Source of the DNA: Histomonas meleagridis
Lineage: Eukaryota; Parabasalia; Tritrichomonadida; Dientamoebidae
Direction: 5' to 3'
Length of the DNA stretch: 64,000 bases
NCBI GenBank assembly: GCA_020186115.1
Contig: WSYJ01000160.1
Coordinates: 62,001-126,000, forward strand
Of the stretch, positions 1 to 9,455 are shown piece by piece (position 1 is the stretch's first letter; every line of letters starts with the position of its first letter). A model generated the notes under the pieces. That model worked only from the letters and a program-made list of their open reading frames with translations. It did no database searches and was not told where the DNA came from. A program made the position numbers and the translations under genes.

Positions 1-168
1 ATTTATGCACATCTTTACCACCACCATCGCGAAGACGTTATTGCATGCGGTATCGAGGAAAACTTAAATTCGTCGTTTAGACATTTCATGTATTATACGA
101 ACGAGTTTCAATTAATCCCAGCCAATCAGCTCGAACCCCTCCGTAGCATTATTGACCTTCTAAAATAA
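1..168 (+). CDS. MOB1-like kinase activator, C-terminal end (partial)
   Basis: The window opens inside a reading frame that runs 55 codons to TAA at 166-168. The peptide reads IYAHLYHHHREDVIACG, then a stretch containing NLNSSFRHFMYYTNEFQLI, and ends PLRSIIDLLK. This is the typical end of MOB1/phocein proteins (IYxHxYxxH, a Phe/Tyr-rich helix, then a short LIxxxELxPLxxLI-like end), including His residues of the zinc-binding fold. MOB1 proteins are co-activators of NDR/LATS kinases in Hippo/mitotic-exit signalling. The 5' part lies outside the window, so length and exact subfamily cannot be judged. Confidence 0.85.
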   Translation: MYAHLYHHHREDVIACGIEENLNSSFRHFMYYTNEFQLIPANQLEPLRSIIDLLK

Positions 169-1044
169 ACTTTTAACGAGTTGCTTATGTGTGATTTTGT
201 TTATGCACAAATAGTATTCTTTGTTACGATCATTTGAATTGAAACAGTGAAAAATTAAAGAAAGTTACAGTTAAATTAAGTTCATTTGGGAATGGCATCA
301 AGGCAGCATTGAATATTGAATTAAATGCTTATGAGTAAATCTTAAGTCAACGATCGTTGAATGAGTAAATATGATAAAAAATTTGAGTGATTAAAAAAAT
401 TTCAAATTATGGATAAAAAGCAATGGGAAATCGTGACTATATAAACACATTCCAATCCTACCGAAAATTTTTTGACTATAAAAGTTTAATTTGAACTGTG
501 CTTATCCACAAAACAGTCCAAAATTTGATAGTGATTCAACATATTGTTCGAAAAGTTTAATAAAATCAGGAAATATATTTATAACTATTCGAATATTTAA
601 CAGAAAAAGCAAAATAAGAAAAAAAAGAAAGAAATTAATTTCTTTTGTTTATAGTTTATTTGGTTAATTTTGTTTTATAAATGATTTTTATTTGAGTTTT
701 TTAACAAGAAATCACCTTTTGTCCATTAATAATTCATTTATTGAAGTGTTTTTGAAAAATTCTGGACAACATGTTGTCATTGATCATTTTTGTCAGCAAA
801 TCTAAAACCATCATAAATTAATTCTGATTTTCTTTTTGTTGTCTTTTATCGAGTGATGGCGTAATACCCTTTGTTTTGAGATGTATAATTTTGAAGATAA
901 TGATCATTAATAATAATTATGAATATATTAATACTGTAAGAATGATAGTTAGTTTATATATAAGTTATACTATAATCAATACAAATCATTTTGATTTTAA
1001 TATAATATTAAAAATTTATATTTAAGTTTCCAAATATTTTTATT
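169..1044. other. intergenic, AT-rich, no gene seen
   Basis: About 0.9 kb between the MOB-like stop and the convergent BspA-like gene. No open frame of note on either strand and no tRNA-like fold was seen. A 14-bp perfect palindrome (GACAACATGTTGTC) lies near 763-776; it may be chance. Confidence 0.5.
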
Positions 1045-2892
1045 TTAAAGTTTCGGAATAAAAATTTGTTCTTGAAAATCATTCGCAAATGGATCTTCAG
1101 CAATATCTTGAAGTCTTAATACATTACAATTATTCATTTCATGCGTTAAATGTTCATGTTCATATCCATGTTCATTTTCGGAATTTGTTTCTTTCTTCTT
1201 TTGATGTCGTCGTGCAATTAAAATAATAATAGTAATAAGAATAATAACAAATAAAATAATTCCAATAACAATTCCGATTATTAAAATCGTTTTCGAACCA
1301 TTTTCATTTTCATATTCATTCTCATTTCCTTCATTCATTTGATAAATATGATAAAAATTAGAATAATATGTTATATATGTAGAATATATAAGAATCGTAT
1401 AATCATAATAAATAATTTCACTTATAATATATCCAAAATATTCAGAATTTCCTGTGAATGTGATCGTAATTGAAAGATATATTTCATTAATAGAAATTGT
1501 ATTCATAATTATTAATGAATGTGTTAAAGTATTCGATAATGAAATTGTGTATGAATGTGTTTTCCTTTCTGTTTCAATTTCTGTTTCTATATATGAAAAT
1601 GTTTGTGTTTCTGTTTGTGAATGTATTTCTGTTTCTATATATGAATGTGTTTGCGTTATAATAAATGTTTCTGATATTGTGTTTGATGTTATAATTGTCA
1701 ATGTTTCCGATGTGATTAATGTTAATGATGAAAAAATGGAATTCGTTTCAATTAATGTGCATGTCTTTGATTCTGTGATTGATTCACTAAATATTCGTGT
1801 TATCGTTTCTGAGTTCGTTTTCGTTAATGTTTGTGTTAATGATCCTGTCGTAATTGGAATATATATTTGTGATGATATTAACGAATTCGTGTTTGTGATA
1901 ATATTTGATATTGTTGTTGTAGGTGAAAGTACCGATGTATAAGATAATACTGATCCATATGTAGAAGTTAGTGTGTATGTATGTGTGACTGTAGTAACAT
2001 ATGTTTCTGTAAGTGTCGTTCTTCCATTCACAAGCGTAGTTGTGTATCCTAATGAAATGCTACTTGATGGTGAAGAAGTCATTGTTAGAATACTTGTATA
2101 TGTAGTAGTCATAGTGTTCACAAATATATTTGTTATAATATTTGTAAATAATGATGTTTGAATTGTTGTGTATACTGATGTGTATGATAATGTTGATGTT
2201 TGGATGTCAATATATGAATTAACATATGAATCAGTGTGTGAATTTGTTCGTGCCATAGAAGGTGATGATGTAATAGATTTCGTCATCGTGTAAATGAATG
2301 TCGATGTTGTCGTGTTAAAATATAGAAATGAATTCGTGTTAGTTTCAATGGTTTCTTTAATATTAATATAACTTTGAACATTCGTAACAGATAATGTAAA
2401 TGATGATGTAGATGTAATTTCTTTCGCTTGCATGAATTTATTTTTATTTTCAGACAAACATGTTGGTGAACGTGAAAACATGTTTAAGTTATTTAGGAAC
2501 TGATGACTTAGTTGACTGCAGTTGCTAAAACATTTGTGGCCATAAATTACGAATTTGGAATTTATAACAACATTAATTAAAGACGGACATGATGAAAATG
2601 AATAACCTCCAATTGACTTGATATTTTCATCAATAATAACACGAGTTAAATTCGAACAAAATGAAAATGCATAATCACCAATTGAATTTACATGTGAAAT
2701 ATTGACTTCTACAAGTGAATCCCAGTATGAAAATTCATTGTCGTTAATTTTTTTAACATTTCGTGAAATATGGAGATATTTTGTGAATCTTTTGAATTTT
2801 GATAAATCTTTGTATTCTTTAGTTAGATGTAGAGTTTCATCAGCCTCACTCAATGTTGTTTGGTGGGAAAATAATGCAAGTATGAAGAACAT
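1045..2892 (-). CDS. BspA-like LRR surface protein with Ser/Thr-rich stalk and membrane anchor
   Basis: 615 aa from the first in-frame ATG at 2892; the frame is open a little further upstream but contains no earlier ATG. The start is followed by a signal peptide (MFFILALFSHQTTLSEA). Next come a few LRR_5/BspA-type leucine-rich repeats (for example SIGDYAFSFCSNLTRVIID and SIGGYSFSSCPSL, roughly residues 65-130). A stalk of about 350 residues follows, dominated by Ser, Thr, Ile and Tyr with many T-x-T and ET-x-T units. A single membrane segment lies near residues 533-560 (ILIIGIVIGIILFVIILI), followed by a basic stop-transfer (ARRHQKKK) and a cytoplasmic tail of about 50 aa. The tail ends in EDPFANDFQEQ, nearly the same as the tail of the protein at 51735-53732. 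BspA-like proteins are expanded surface/adhesion proteins in trichomonads. The LRR block is short and the stalk long compared with most family members. Confidence 0.85.
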   Translation of the reverse strand: MFFILALFSHQTTLSEADETLHLTKEYKDLSKFKRFTKYLHISRNVKKINDNEFSYWDSLVEVNISHVNSIGDYAFSFCSNLTRVIIDENIKSIGGYSFSSCPSLINVVINSKFVIYGHKCFSNCSQLSHQFLNNLNMFSRSPTCLSENKNKFMQAKEITSTSSFTLSVTNVQSYINIKETIETNTNSFLYFNTTTSTFIYTMTKSITSSPSMARTNSHTDSYVNSYIDIQTSTLSYTSVYTTIQTSLFTNIITNIFVNTMTTTYTSILTMTSSPSSSISLGYTTTLVNGRTTLTETYVTTVTHTYTLTSTYGSVLSYTSVLSPTTTISNIITNTNSLISSQIYIPITTGSLTQTLTKTNSETITRIFSESITESKTCTLIETNSIFSSLTLITSETLTIITSNTISETFIITQTHSYIETEIHSQTETQTFSYIETEIETERKTHSYTISLSNTLTHSLIIMNTISINEIYLSITITFTGNSEYFGYIISEIIYYDYTILIYSTYITYYSNFYHIYQMNEGNENEYENENGSKTILIIGIVIGIILFVIILITIIILIARRHQKKKETNSENEHGYEHEHLTHEMNNCNVLRLQDIAEDPFANDFQEQIFIPKL

Positions 2893-3179
2893 GATCCAGA
2901 AATTGATTTTTATGAGGAAGAAAGAGCGTTCTTTCTCGCTAAAAACGATATGGGGTTCAAAATTCAAAAAACCGTTTTTTCAAATTGAATATTGTTGCGA
3001 TGGTTATTAAATAATTGATATTTTTTGTTTTACAAATAAAAATTATATGTGTATCATAATTTATTAAAATTTTTTCGGCAGCGACCGTTTACAAATCACA
3101 AAAATAATCATTTTTATTCAATATACTAGTATACTCTAGAGTGCAACCTCAAATGTATAGGTGGATATTATTTCTATTA

Positions 3180-3453
3180 TTTGATACATTATTTATTTTA
3201 GAATCTTCAAATGGTCATGTAGAAACTGTCGAATTTCTTCTTATAGAGAGAATTGATATCAATACTAAAAATATTTATATATTTTATTCAATATTTCAAA
3301 ATTGTGTTCAAAAATTTTTCAAGATAAATTGAAAATACATTCGACACAACGCTCAGAAATGCATCTCAAAGAGGTCATATAGAAATTGTTAAATTACTTC
3401 TTAATCAAAAAGATTTTAATGTTAATGATGTTAGCTTACCTTATTTAAAATAA
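3180..3453 (+). pseudogene. Ankyrin-repeat remnant (two units, no DUF3447 part)
   Basis: Two ankyrin units are readable on the plus strand. The first starts FDTLFILESSNGHVETVEFLL and ends ERIDINTKNIYI; the second starts DTTLRNASQRGHIEIVKLLL and ends NVNDVSL. They are separated by a stop-containing AT-rich spacer of about 60 bp that resembles the 68-bp elements of the large arrays. No start codon or upstream DUF3447 domain is present, so this is an orphan fragment of the family found at 34.6, 44.5, 48.6 and 59.5 kb. Confidence 0.7.
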
Positions 3454-3953
3454 ATTTTAATAATTTAATAAAAGAATATGTTCTATTTATATGAAAACTT
3501 TTCAATATTTTATTTAATACTCAATATTTAATATAAATATTCTTGAATATTGAAGTAGTAGTGAGCTTTTAAATATTTCCCAGCGTCACGATGTTGTAAA
3601 ACAGGTGAAGTGATGCTTAACGTCCGCGCCGCAGGCTAGAAGCAAAAATGAAACAGATTAAAACTTATATAAAATCTCATATTCCTGAATAAAAAAAAAG
3701 GTTCGTTAACAAGAATAAAGGATGTGTGTATCAATATATCATAAAAATATTCAGGAAATTATTGATAATATCAATTCCGATAAAATTTATTTATGAAGTG
3801 AAGTTGCCAGAATTGAAATTTGGAAAAAAGATTTTTAACTTTTTCACTTTTGATTGACTGTTTTCTAAGGTGCCCTTGAGTTTGGCATTTGACAAGCCTT
3901 GTCTCAAAATTGAGAGGCCTACTGTCATCTGACTTTTCACATCATAAAGTATT
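3454..3953. other. intergenic with a GC-richer spot and possible stem
   Basis: Mostly AT-rich. At 3582-3640 there is an unusually GC-rich patch. AGCGTCAC (3582-3589) can pair with GTGATGCT (3610-3617), with one G-T wobble, followed by CGTCCGCGCCGC. No RNA family was recognised. Confidence 0.35.
3934..3942 (+). promoter_or_regulatory. Initiator-like TTTTCACAT
   Basis: TCAYW-type initiator (TCACA) about 15 bases upstream of the ATG at 3954. Trichomonads are known to use a TCA(+1)YW initiator close to the start codon. The match is visible; function is inferred. Confidence 0.5.
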
Positions 3954-4595
3954 ATGTTACTTCTCTTACTTGGATTACGCGCTCTCACTAAGCCACATAT
4001 ATTAATAAAAGATCCAAAGCTCCGCTTTAAGCATAAGGAACACAAACCAGAATCAAATAAAATCAACTGGGGCAAAGTTTGGAAAGGCATCAAAACAGCT
4101 TTCAAAGTAATCACAACTATTGTTCAAGTCGCACTTATCTTCCTTGATGAAGATGAAAACGTATTATACATCAATGGATACAAAGTTACAGATGTTGTTG
4201 CTGGCGAAGATGGAAGACCAAAGGAAGTCACACTTGATAATGGTGTTAACAAGTTTGTTATCAGAGCTGATATCAAGGAATTAGCAACTGGTGAATTCTC
4301 ATGGGCTAAATTCTGGGAAGGAATCCAAAAGCTTCTTGAATACATTTCCAAATTATTCCAAACACAAGAACTTGCTCTTGAAGATGACACAGTTACATTC
4401 GGTGACTACGAAATCACTGATGTTAAATTAAATGATGATGATGTTGCTGAATATATCACACTTGAGAACCCATCCGGCAACAAGATCACCTTCCACCTTC
4501 AAATTGGTGCTGCAAACGAAGAAAAACCAAGAACACGTTTCTCATGGAAAAGACCACACCCACACCATGGAGGTTTTGGCCATAGAAGAAACTAA
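3954..4595 (+). CDS. Small secreted protein with duplicated amphipathic-helix domain
   Basis: 213 aa, ATG at 3954 just after an initiator-like TTTTCACAT. The N-terminus (MLLLLLGLRALTKPH) looks like a very short signal peptide. A basic segment follows, then two copies of a domain of about 78 residues. Copy 1 starts at W39 (WGKVWKGIKTAFKVI) and copy 2 at W117 (WAKFWEGIQKLLEYI). Each continues into an acidic turn, a Y-x-(V/I)-TDV motif (Y76-V81 and Y152-V157) and a TL-(D/E)-N strand. The C-terminus is rich in Arg, His and Gly. The helix at the head of each copy is amphipathic with alternating Lys and aromatic residues. Codon use is less AT-biased than the neighbours, as in highly expressed genes. 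No known family was recognised. The gene at 33134-33612 shares the signal-peptide style, small size and a Lys-rich helix. Membrane activity is only a guess from the helix pattern. Confidence 0.75.
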   Translation: MLLLLLGLRALTKPHILIKDPKLRFKHKEHKPESNKINWGKVWKGIKTAFKVITTIVQVALIFLDEDENVLYINGYKVTDVVAGEDGRPKEVTLDNGVNKFVIRADIKELATGEFSWAKFWEGIQKLLEYISKLFQTQELALEDDTVTFGDYEITDVKLNDDDVAEYITLENPSGNKITFHLQIGAANEEKPRTRFSWKRPHPHHGGFGHRRN

Positions 4596-5152
4596 TCTGC
4601 TTAAGTAAATTGGCATGACTAATAACTTTTTTTTTGTAGAGAATTTTTTGAATCAATTTTGTATTTTCACATTACTTTGCGATTTTGCTGCAAGAAAAAT
4701 TTTGTTAATAAATCATTTTCGACTTTAATTACAAATTGACCAATCTGATTAAAGTCTAGACAACGAATGCAAATGACCTAATTGGATACAAAAAAACTTC
4801 ATGAACGACAAGTTCACTTCATAAAATTTAAGCCTAATCCTTCAGTAAACATTGGCACGACCTTTTCCATATGTTTGTGTTTTACATCTTTTTCAGATTC
4901 AAAGTAAATATTTTTATAAACTTAATTTTTTACCTCTCAGCATAGGCTCTTGCAAGATGTCTTGTAAAATCAAGCTTCACATCATTTAAAAAGATATTAA
5001 CACATTTTATCAAATGATCATTACATCATTGATGATTCATTACCTTTAACAATTCATAAGAAAAACGCTTTCACTGAGTGAGTTACTTTACCGAAGTATA
5101 ACGCAAATATAAAGACTTCATCAAAAAAACAATTTATTAAAATAAATCATTT
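4596..5152. other. intergenic, nothing recognised
   Basis: AT-rich stretch between the 3' ends of two convergent genes. No coding potential or RNA fold was seen. Confidence 0.5.
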
Positions 5153-6010
5153 TCAGTTTGTTGCGTGCGCAATTTTATCCTGCATTTGGTCTTCGGACAT
5201 AAGCGTCACATAGCCGAAGTCTGGAAGCTCAATTTCGAAAGGTGAACACTTAATATGATATGCGTGGCATTCTGCAACAGTTCGCACAATTGGCGGAAGT
5301 AAATCCCCCGTCAAGTCCCTTTCGAATATTTTTTCGCATTTTTGACATCGCGTTGAATAAAAATTTTCGTACGACATCAACCAAACAATGAACTCTAAGA
5401 GTCCGCTTTGATGATACTTCTGCATGAAGTCGGGCAGCGCGCGCGAGAAGTATACAGTTAGTGCTCTATAGACCCGAAACTCACTTTGTTCGGTTGGAAA
5501 TTTATTTTCTGATGTGCCATGAACAGATAAAAATAAAAGTTGATGATCAATACTAAAGATAAACCAAACGACAAAAAAAGGTGATACGCGAATGGAAAAA
5601 TGTGGAAATATTTCATCATATAATATGATTTCTTGTGAAACAAGATTTGATATTTGTGGAATGAGTTCATTAAAATCAAATGTATAAATTCGTGTGGCTT
5701 TTAAAAGACGATCTGTGTTGGTTTGGAAGAAACTTTGTATGTGACGAAAGGCTGCAGCATCTTCACACTTTTGATGATTAATAGAATCAACTTCAACAGG
5801 TTTAGATGAAGAAAGCATAGAATTAAGCATTTTGGTGTGTTGAAAATCATATTCAGCTTTTTGAAAAATTGTTTGATGTTCTTCTGGAATAAATTTTCCG
5901 TTCGGATTTATTGATGATAATTCTTCTATTGCAGCCCAGGTATGGCTTTTCATTTCCATTAGCGTGTGCTGCAATGTATCTTCGAGAACCATTTCTCTTT
6001 CTGGATTCAT
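5153..6010 (-). CDS. Mediator complex subunit 27-like protein
   Basis: 285 aa, ATG at 6010, with an initiator-like ATTTTCACAT about 20 bases upstream. The C-terminal third carries the MED27 signature. WLMSYENFYSTRCQKCEKIF provides a CxxC pair after a WLxSY helix; a PP-x-x-R motif (LLPPIVRT) and a final H-x-x-x-C-like site (ECHAYHIKC) follow. MED27 proteins end in the same order (WLRSY...CxxCGK...LPPTWR...H..C), forming a zinc-stabilised tail-module subunit that links activators to RNA polymerase II. The N-terminal half is helical and poorly conserved, as expected for Mediator. Length fits the family (about 300 aa). Confidence 0.7.
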   Translation of the reverse strand: MNPEREMVLEDTLQHTLMEMKSHTWAAIEELSSINPNGKFIPEEHQTIFQKAEYDFQHTKMLNSMLSSSKPVEVDSINHQKCEDAAAFRHIQSFFQTNTDRLLKATRIYTFDFNELIPQISNLVSQEIILYDEIFPHFSIRVSPFFVVWFIFSIDHQLLFLSVHGTSENKFPTEQSEFRVYRALTVYFSRALPDFMQKYHQSGLLEFIVWLMSYENFYSTRCQKCEKIFERDLTGDLLPPIVRTVAECHAYHIKCSPFEIELPDFGYVTLMSEDQMQDKIAHATN

Positions 6011-6027
6011 TATAATGGAGACATGTT

Positions 6028-6037
6028 ATGTGAAAAT
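6028..6037 (-). promoter_or_regulatory. Initiator-like ATTTTCACAT
   Basis: On the minus strand, a TCACA initiator about 20 bases before the ATG at 6010. It resembles the element before the gene at 3954. Confidence 0.45.
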
Positions 6038-6291
6038 ACCAAAATGGAAATTTAAAAAAAAAAAACGCACTATTCCCAATGCTTGAATAAAATTAAGCTA
6101 AACAAGATGCATTTTATCTAACATTTGTAATTGCTCAAAATAATTTTATCAATAAGATTGCATTCATAGTTGAACGAAAAATGTTAATTTTGTTATGTTT
6201 TCCACACACTTTTGTTGTTAATCACGAGTTCTTGTTATTTTAAGATTTAACTGAAAAGTTTACTAAATATAGATATATATTTATATTTTTA

Positions 6292-6891
6292 TCAGCAGCA
6301 TGAACCCTTTTGACTTGATTTTTTTCCTTCTTCATCTTCTATTTCAAAAGGCTTAGGCTGGGTTGTGAATTTTCCAGAAGCGTATGCATCATAAACATCG
6401 CGTGCAACCATTTGGAAAGCTTCTTCTACATTTGTATTGTTTTGTGCTGACGACTCAATGTATTTCAATCCGACGGTAGTTGCATAGTCTTGGGCTTCTT
6501 GGGTTGTAACTTTCCTTTCAGCAACTAAATCAATCTTATTTCCAATTAACAAAATTTTTACGTTTTTATCACATAGTTCTTGAGCATCGGCTATCCACTT
6601 TCCTATAGCTTCGAAAGATTCATGGTCAGTAATTGAAAAAACGATAAGAACCCCAACAGCATCTCGGTAATATGGTCTAGTGATTGACCTGTATTTTTCT
6701 TGGCCTGCAGTATCCCATATTTGGAGAACTACATCGGTGTTACGAATATTTAGGACTTTAGTCTGATAATCAACACCAATTGTAGGGGTCTTGTTATCCA
6801 CAAAAGTATCCTCGCAAAGGCGATTAATTAGGGAAGTCTTACCAACGCTTGTGTTACCAATGAGAAGAAATTTAAAAGTTGGAACTGTCAT
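6292..6891 (-). CDS. Rab-family small GTPase
   Basis: 199 aa, complete. Visible motifs: P-loop GNTSVGKT (12-19), switch I TIGVDYQT (37-44), WDTAGQE (59-65), GNKID (117-121), an ESSAQ base-recognition loop, and a C-terminal CC (GSCC) for geranylgeranylation. All catalytic residues are present, including the switch II Gln. Rab GTPases direct vesicle targeting. The effector region and the RSITRPYYR helix are typical of the Rab1/8/11/2 group, but the exact subfamily is not assigned. TCATA, an initiator-like match, lies about 35 bases upstream. Confidence 0.95.
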   Translation of the reverse strand: MTVPTFKFLLIGNTSVGKTSLINRLCEDTFVDNKTPTIGVDYQTKVLNIRNTDVVLQIWDTAGQEKYRSITRPYYRDAVGVLIVFSITDHESFEAIGKWIADAQELCDKNVKILLIGNKIDLVAERKVTTQEAQDYATTVGLKYIESSAQNNTNVEEAFQMVARDVYDAYASGKFTTQPKPFEIEDEEGKKSSQKGSCC

Positions 6892-7339
6892 CTTTAGTTT
6901 GCTTTGTTTTGAATACTTTACGGTATGAAATTGAATTTGCCAGAAAAATTTGAAAGATAAATTTTTTTAACCTCCAGTCAATCATTGAAGAGTTCAAATT
7001 TCTCCAACGGTAAAACGTTGGTATCAATTGCCTTTGAATCTCCATTTCTCCTACCATTGAAATCCAAACTTAAAGATTTTATTCATATGATTTTAGTGTA
7101 GTGCTATTTCATCAATTTAAAATTTAATTAAATTTGCAACAACAAAGAAAATGCACATATTCAAACATTTTATCGAATTTAAATTATATTATTATTTAAA
7201 TTATAAATGAGCTATCAGAAGTCAATAATTTATTATTATTCGGTTTCATTTTCAGAATAACGTAAATATCACCATAAAATGATAACTTTAACTTTTTGTT
7301 TGAAATTTGATCGTTCTTCGGAAACTTGTTACATATTAC
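6892..7339. other. intergenic, nothing recognised
   Basis: AT-rich leader of the Rab gene and flank of the ankyrin debris. One short minus frame (6872-7057) overlaps the Rab start and has no recognisable content. Confidence 0.5.
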
Positions 7340-7680
7340 TCAAATAATTTCCAAATATTTTATTGAAATATATATAAAAATAAATTTTAAATAAAACAAA
7401 TAAATATTTTTAGCATTAATATCAATTCCTTGCTCAAGAAGTATTTTAACAATTTCTGTATAACTTTTAGTGGATGTTTCTGTCCGATATTTTTTAAATA
7501 ATTTTCAAATATAATATTATAATATTGTCACAATAAATATTGTATAAAATAAATACCTTTCGCATTAATGTCAATTCCCCCATTTCGAAGAAGTAATTTT
7601 ACTGATTCTATGCAATTAAAATTAGATGCTGATATAAGTGCTGTATAAAAATTTTATAAATATTTTCCAAATATTATTTT
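7340..7680 (-). pseudogene. Ankyrin-repeat remnant with array-type spacers
   Basis: On the minus strand two ankyrin units can be read. One starts TALISASNFNCIESVKLLL and runs to GIDINAKGIY; a damaged one contains YTEIVKILLEQGIDINAK. They are flanked by AT-rich spacers similar to the 68-bp elements of loci A-C (the ATATTTGGAAATTATTT end is recognisable at the 3' side). No DUF3447 domain or start codon remains. The fragment is probably left from a larger gene. Confidence 0.7.
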
Positions 7681-8440
7681 AGAATAAGAAATTTTTAAAT
7701 TAAAAATTAAATGAGAATTTTCCCACATACCGAAAATTTCGATCCGATAGAATATTTAATTACATTAAAAACATTAATTTGAAAATGTAATGGGACATTT
7801 GCTAAAGCATCGTTTAGATGTAACTAAATAATCCTCAAATTCGATATTTAGTATGTTTCATTTTTTATTTTTTTATTTTTTAATCTTTCCTTATGATTTA
7901 TTATCTAAGTTTTAAATTTCATTTGTATCGTATTCAACTTTAATATGCAATTAGTGTATGTTTAAATCTAGAATTTGTTGTTCATGGGTTAGATGTATAG
8001 ATTTTAAATGAATCAAAGCTTGTGTTTTTATTCAATTAATATTGTTGTAAAACACCGATAGACAATGACATCATTCAAAATCAAAAACTAAAATATTTTT
8101 GATATATGGATAATTATAAAAAAATTCATTATGCTTCTCTCATTGATTGAGAATATATTATTTTTATATAGAAAATAATACTTCATAATCAATTTTTTTA
8201 GAATGCAATTTTCTATATAAAATTTTATTAAATAAATGTTAATACAATGTATAAAATTATAATAACAGACAGTAGGTAATTATTATATTATATTTATTTT
8301 AAATATTTATTTTAAAATATGAGATTATAAATGTGAATGAGAATAAAAGCAAAGAGCCTATTTACTTCAAATCGAATATACATTCAATATGCTGATCGGA
8401 ATTATAATTTCATATATTATAAAACAGCAGAATTTCATGT
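7681..8440. other. intergenic, AT-rich, nothing recognised
   Basis: Long T-rich and A-rich runs and no coding signal on either strand. Confidence 0.5.
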
Positions 8441-8761
8441 TTATACCATATAACCCATTCCTCTCTCTTCCAATAAGACGTTTTGTGGCAAAGAAAGTTG
8501 ATTTGGTATTTGTGACCATCTGGCGCTTGGCATGTTCACAAGACGTTGACCATCTTTTGTAAAAGCAACGATTGATGGTGTTGTTCGAGCACCTTCAGCA
8601 TTTGTAAGAACCTTTGGAGTTCCACCTTCACAATTGCAACACATGTGTTGCAACCAATTGGTTGTACCAAGATCAATACCAATGATTGGAGATTCTTTAG
8701 CTTGGTTAGCAAAAAACCTTCGGAAAATAGATTTTTCGCTGGTGTGGAAAGAACCAAGCAT
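8441..8761 (-). pseudogene. Truncated, frameshifted hydrogenosomal-type Hsp70 (DnaK) N-terminus
   Basis: From the ATG at 8761 the frame reads [20 protein letters not shown], resembling a hydrogenosomal targeting presequence with Arg near the cleavage site. It continues [13 protein letters not shown], the Hsp70 phosphate-1 motif, and [20 protein letters not shown], the start of a mitochondrial-type Hsp70 ATPase domain. Between GTTN and EGGTP the sequence is disrupted by an insertion carrying a 20-bp perfect palindrome (8634-8653). After GQRLV the homology slides into another frame (an ATKRLIG-coding stretch is visible out of frame near 8470-8490) and the frame stops at 8441. Only about 100 of about 600 residues remain, so the gene is dead. 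Confidence 0.85.
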
Positions 8762-8849
8762 GAAACACGACAAAAAAATTGGTCAGCTCACATCATGCAT
8801 GACTTATTTAATTGAAATTAATACGATAAAATCATCCCACTAAAATGGT

Positions 8850-8854
8850 AAAAA
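8850..8854 (-). terminator. Pol III T5 terminator of tRNA-Gln
   Basis: On the minus strand a run of five T starts four bases past the tRNA 3' end, the usual RNA polymerase III stop. Confidence 0.75.
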
Positions 8855-8858
8855 TAGT

Positions 8859-8929
8859 TCTCCCGGGAGGAATCGAACCTCCGTCCCGGGATTCAAAGTC
8901 CCATGTGCTAACCATTACACTACGGGAGA
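8859..8929 (-). tRNA. tRNA-Gln (anticodon TTG)
   Basis: A 71-nt cloverleaf on the minus strand. Acceptor TCTCCCG/CGGGAGA is fully paired. The D stem is GTGT/GCAC with loop AATGGTTA. The anticodon stem TGGGA/TCCCG has loop CTTTGAA, giving anticodon TTG (Gln, CAA codons). The T stem GGAGG/CCTCC has loop TTCGATT. A-box and B-box (GGTTCGATTCC) internal promoters are intact. No intron and no encoded CCA. Confidence 0.97.
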
Positions 8930-9455
8930 GAACCAAAAGTTTAAAAATTTATTTCATTTTATGTTCAATTTGATTTCTCTTAGTGTTCATTAGTCATGAA
9001 TAGTTGATTTGAATTCTTTCTAATATTAATAAACAGAACTATTTTTTTTTTTTTTTTTTGGAAATGCTCTAATTTCAATTTCAAATGGTCCATGCAAATT
9101 TACACCAAATTTTTACTGGAATTCATCGATCATAATTCTTAAGAATTCTCATTGTTCATTCGTACTTTTTCTCAACCATTCAGATGTGAGACTTGATTCT
9201 TGTTTTGTTAAGGACAAATAAGAATGTAGAACAAATGTATCACATCGAAACTACATTCAGAGTTTTGATAAAAGTGCATTAAACCGTGCTGATTTTTTGC
9301 CACCAGCAGTTGAAGCGCAAAAATGCCACAGTTATCGTTGGAATCTATGTAAAGCTTAGAAAAATCCACTTTTTCAAAACTCTGAATTTGCCATTTATCA
9401 TGCATTAACTGGTTTGAAACTTTCCGTATTTTGAGTTCACATTTTTATTTGGAAG
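8930..9455. other. intergenic with T18 tract and inverted repeat
   Basis: Contains an uninterrupted run of 18 T (9042-9059). An imperfect inverted repeat has arms at 9255-9276 (ATTCAGAGTTTTG core) and 9367-9387 (CAAAACTCTGAAT core), about 90 bp apart. A 65-codon minus frame across the inverted repeat has no recognisable content. Confidence 0.5.
9436..9443 (+). promoter_or_regulatory. Initiator-like TTCACATT
   Basis: TCACA initiator match about 18 bases upstream of the ATG at 9456. Confidence 0.5.

Noticed and set aside
1454-2161. Plus-strand frames opposite the BspA stalk
   Set aside because: They arise because the Ser/Thr-rich stalk codons avoid stops on the other strand; the minus protein has clear signal, LRR and membrane parts.
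9208-9405. 65-codon minus frame before the ubiquitin-like gene
   Set aside because: It spans an inverted repeat, shows no known motif and overlaps the promoter region of the next gene.
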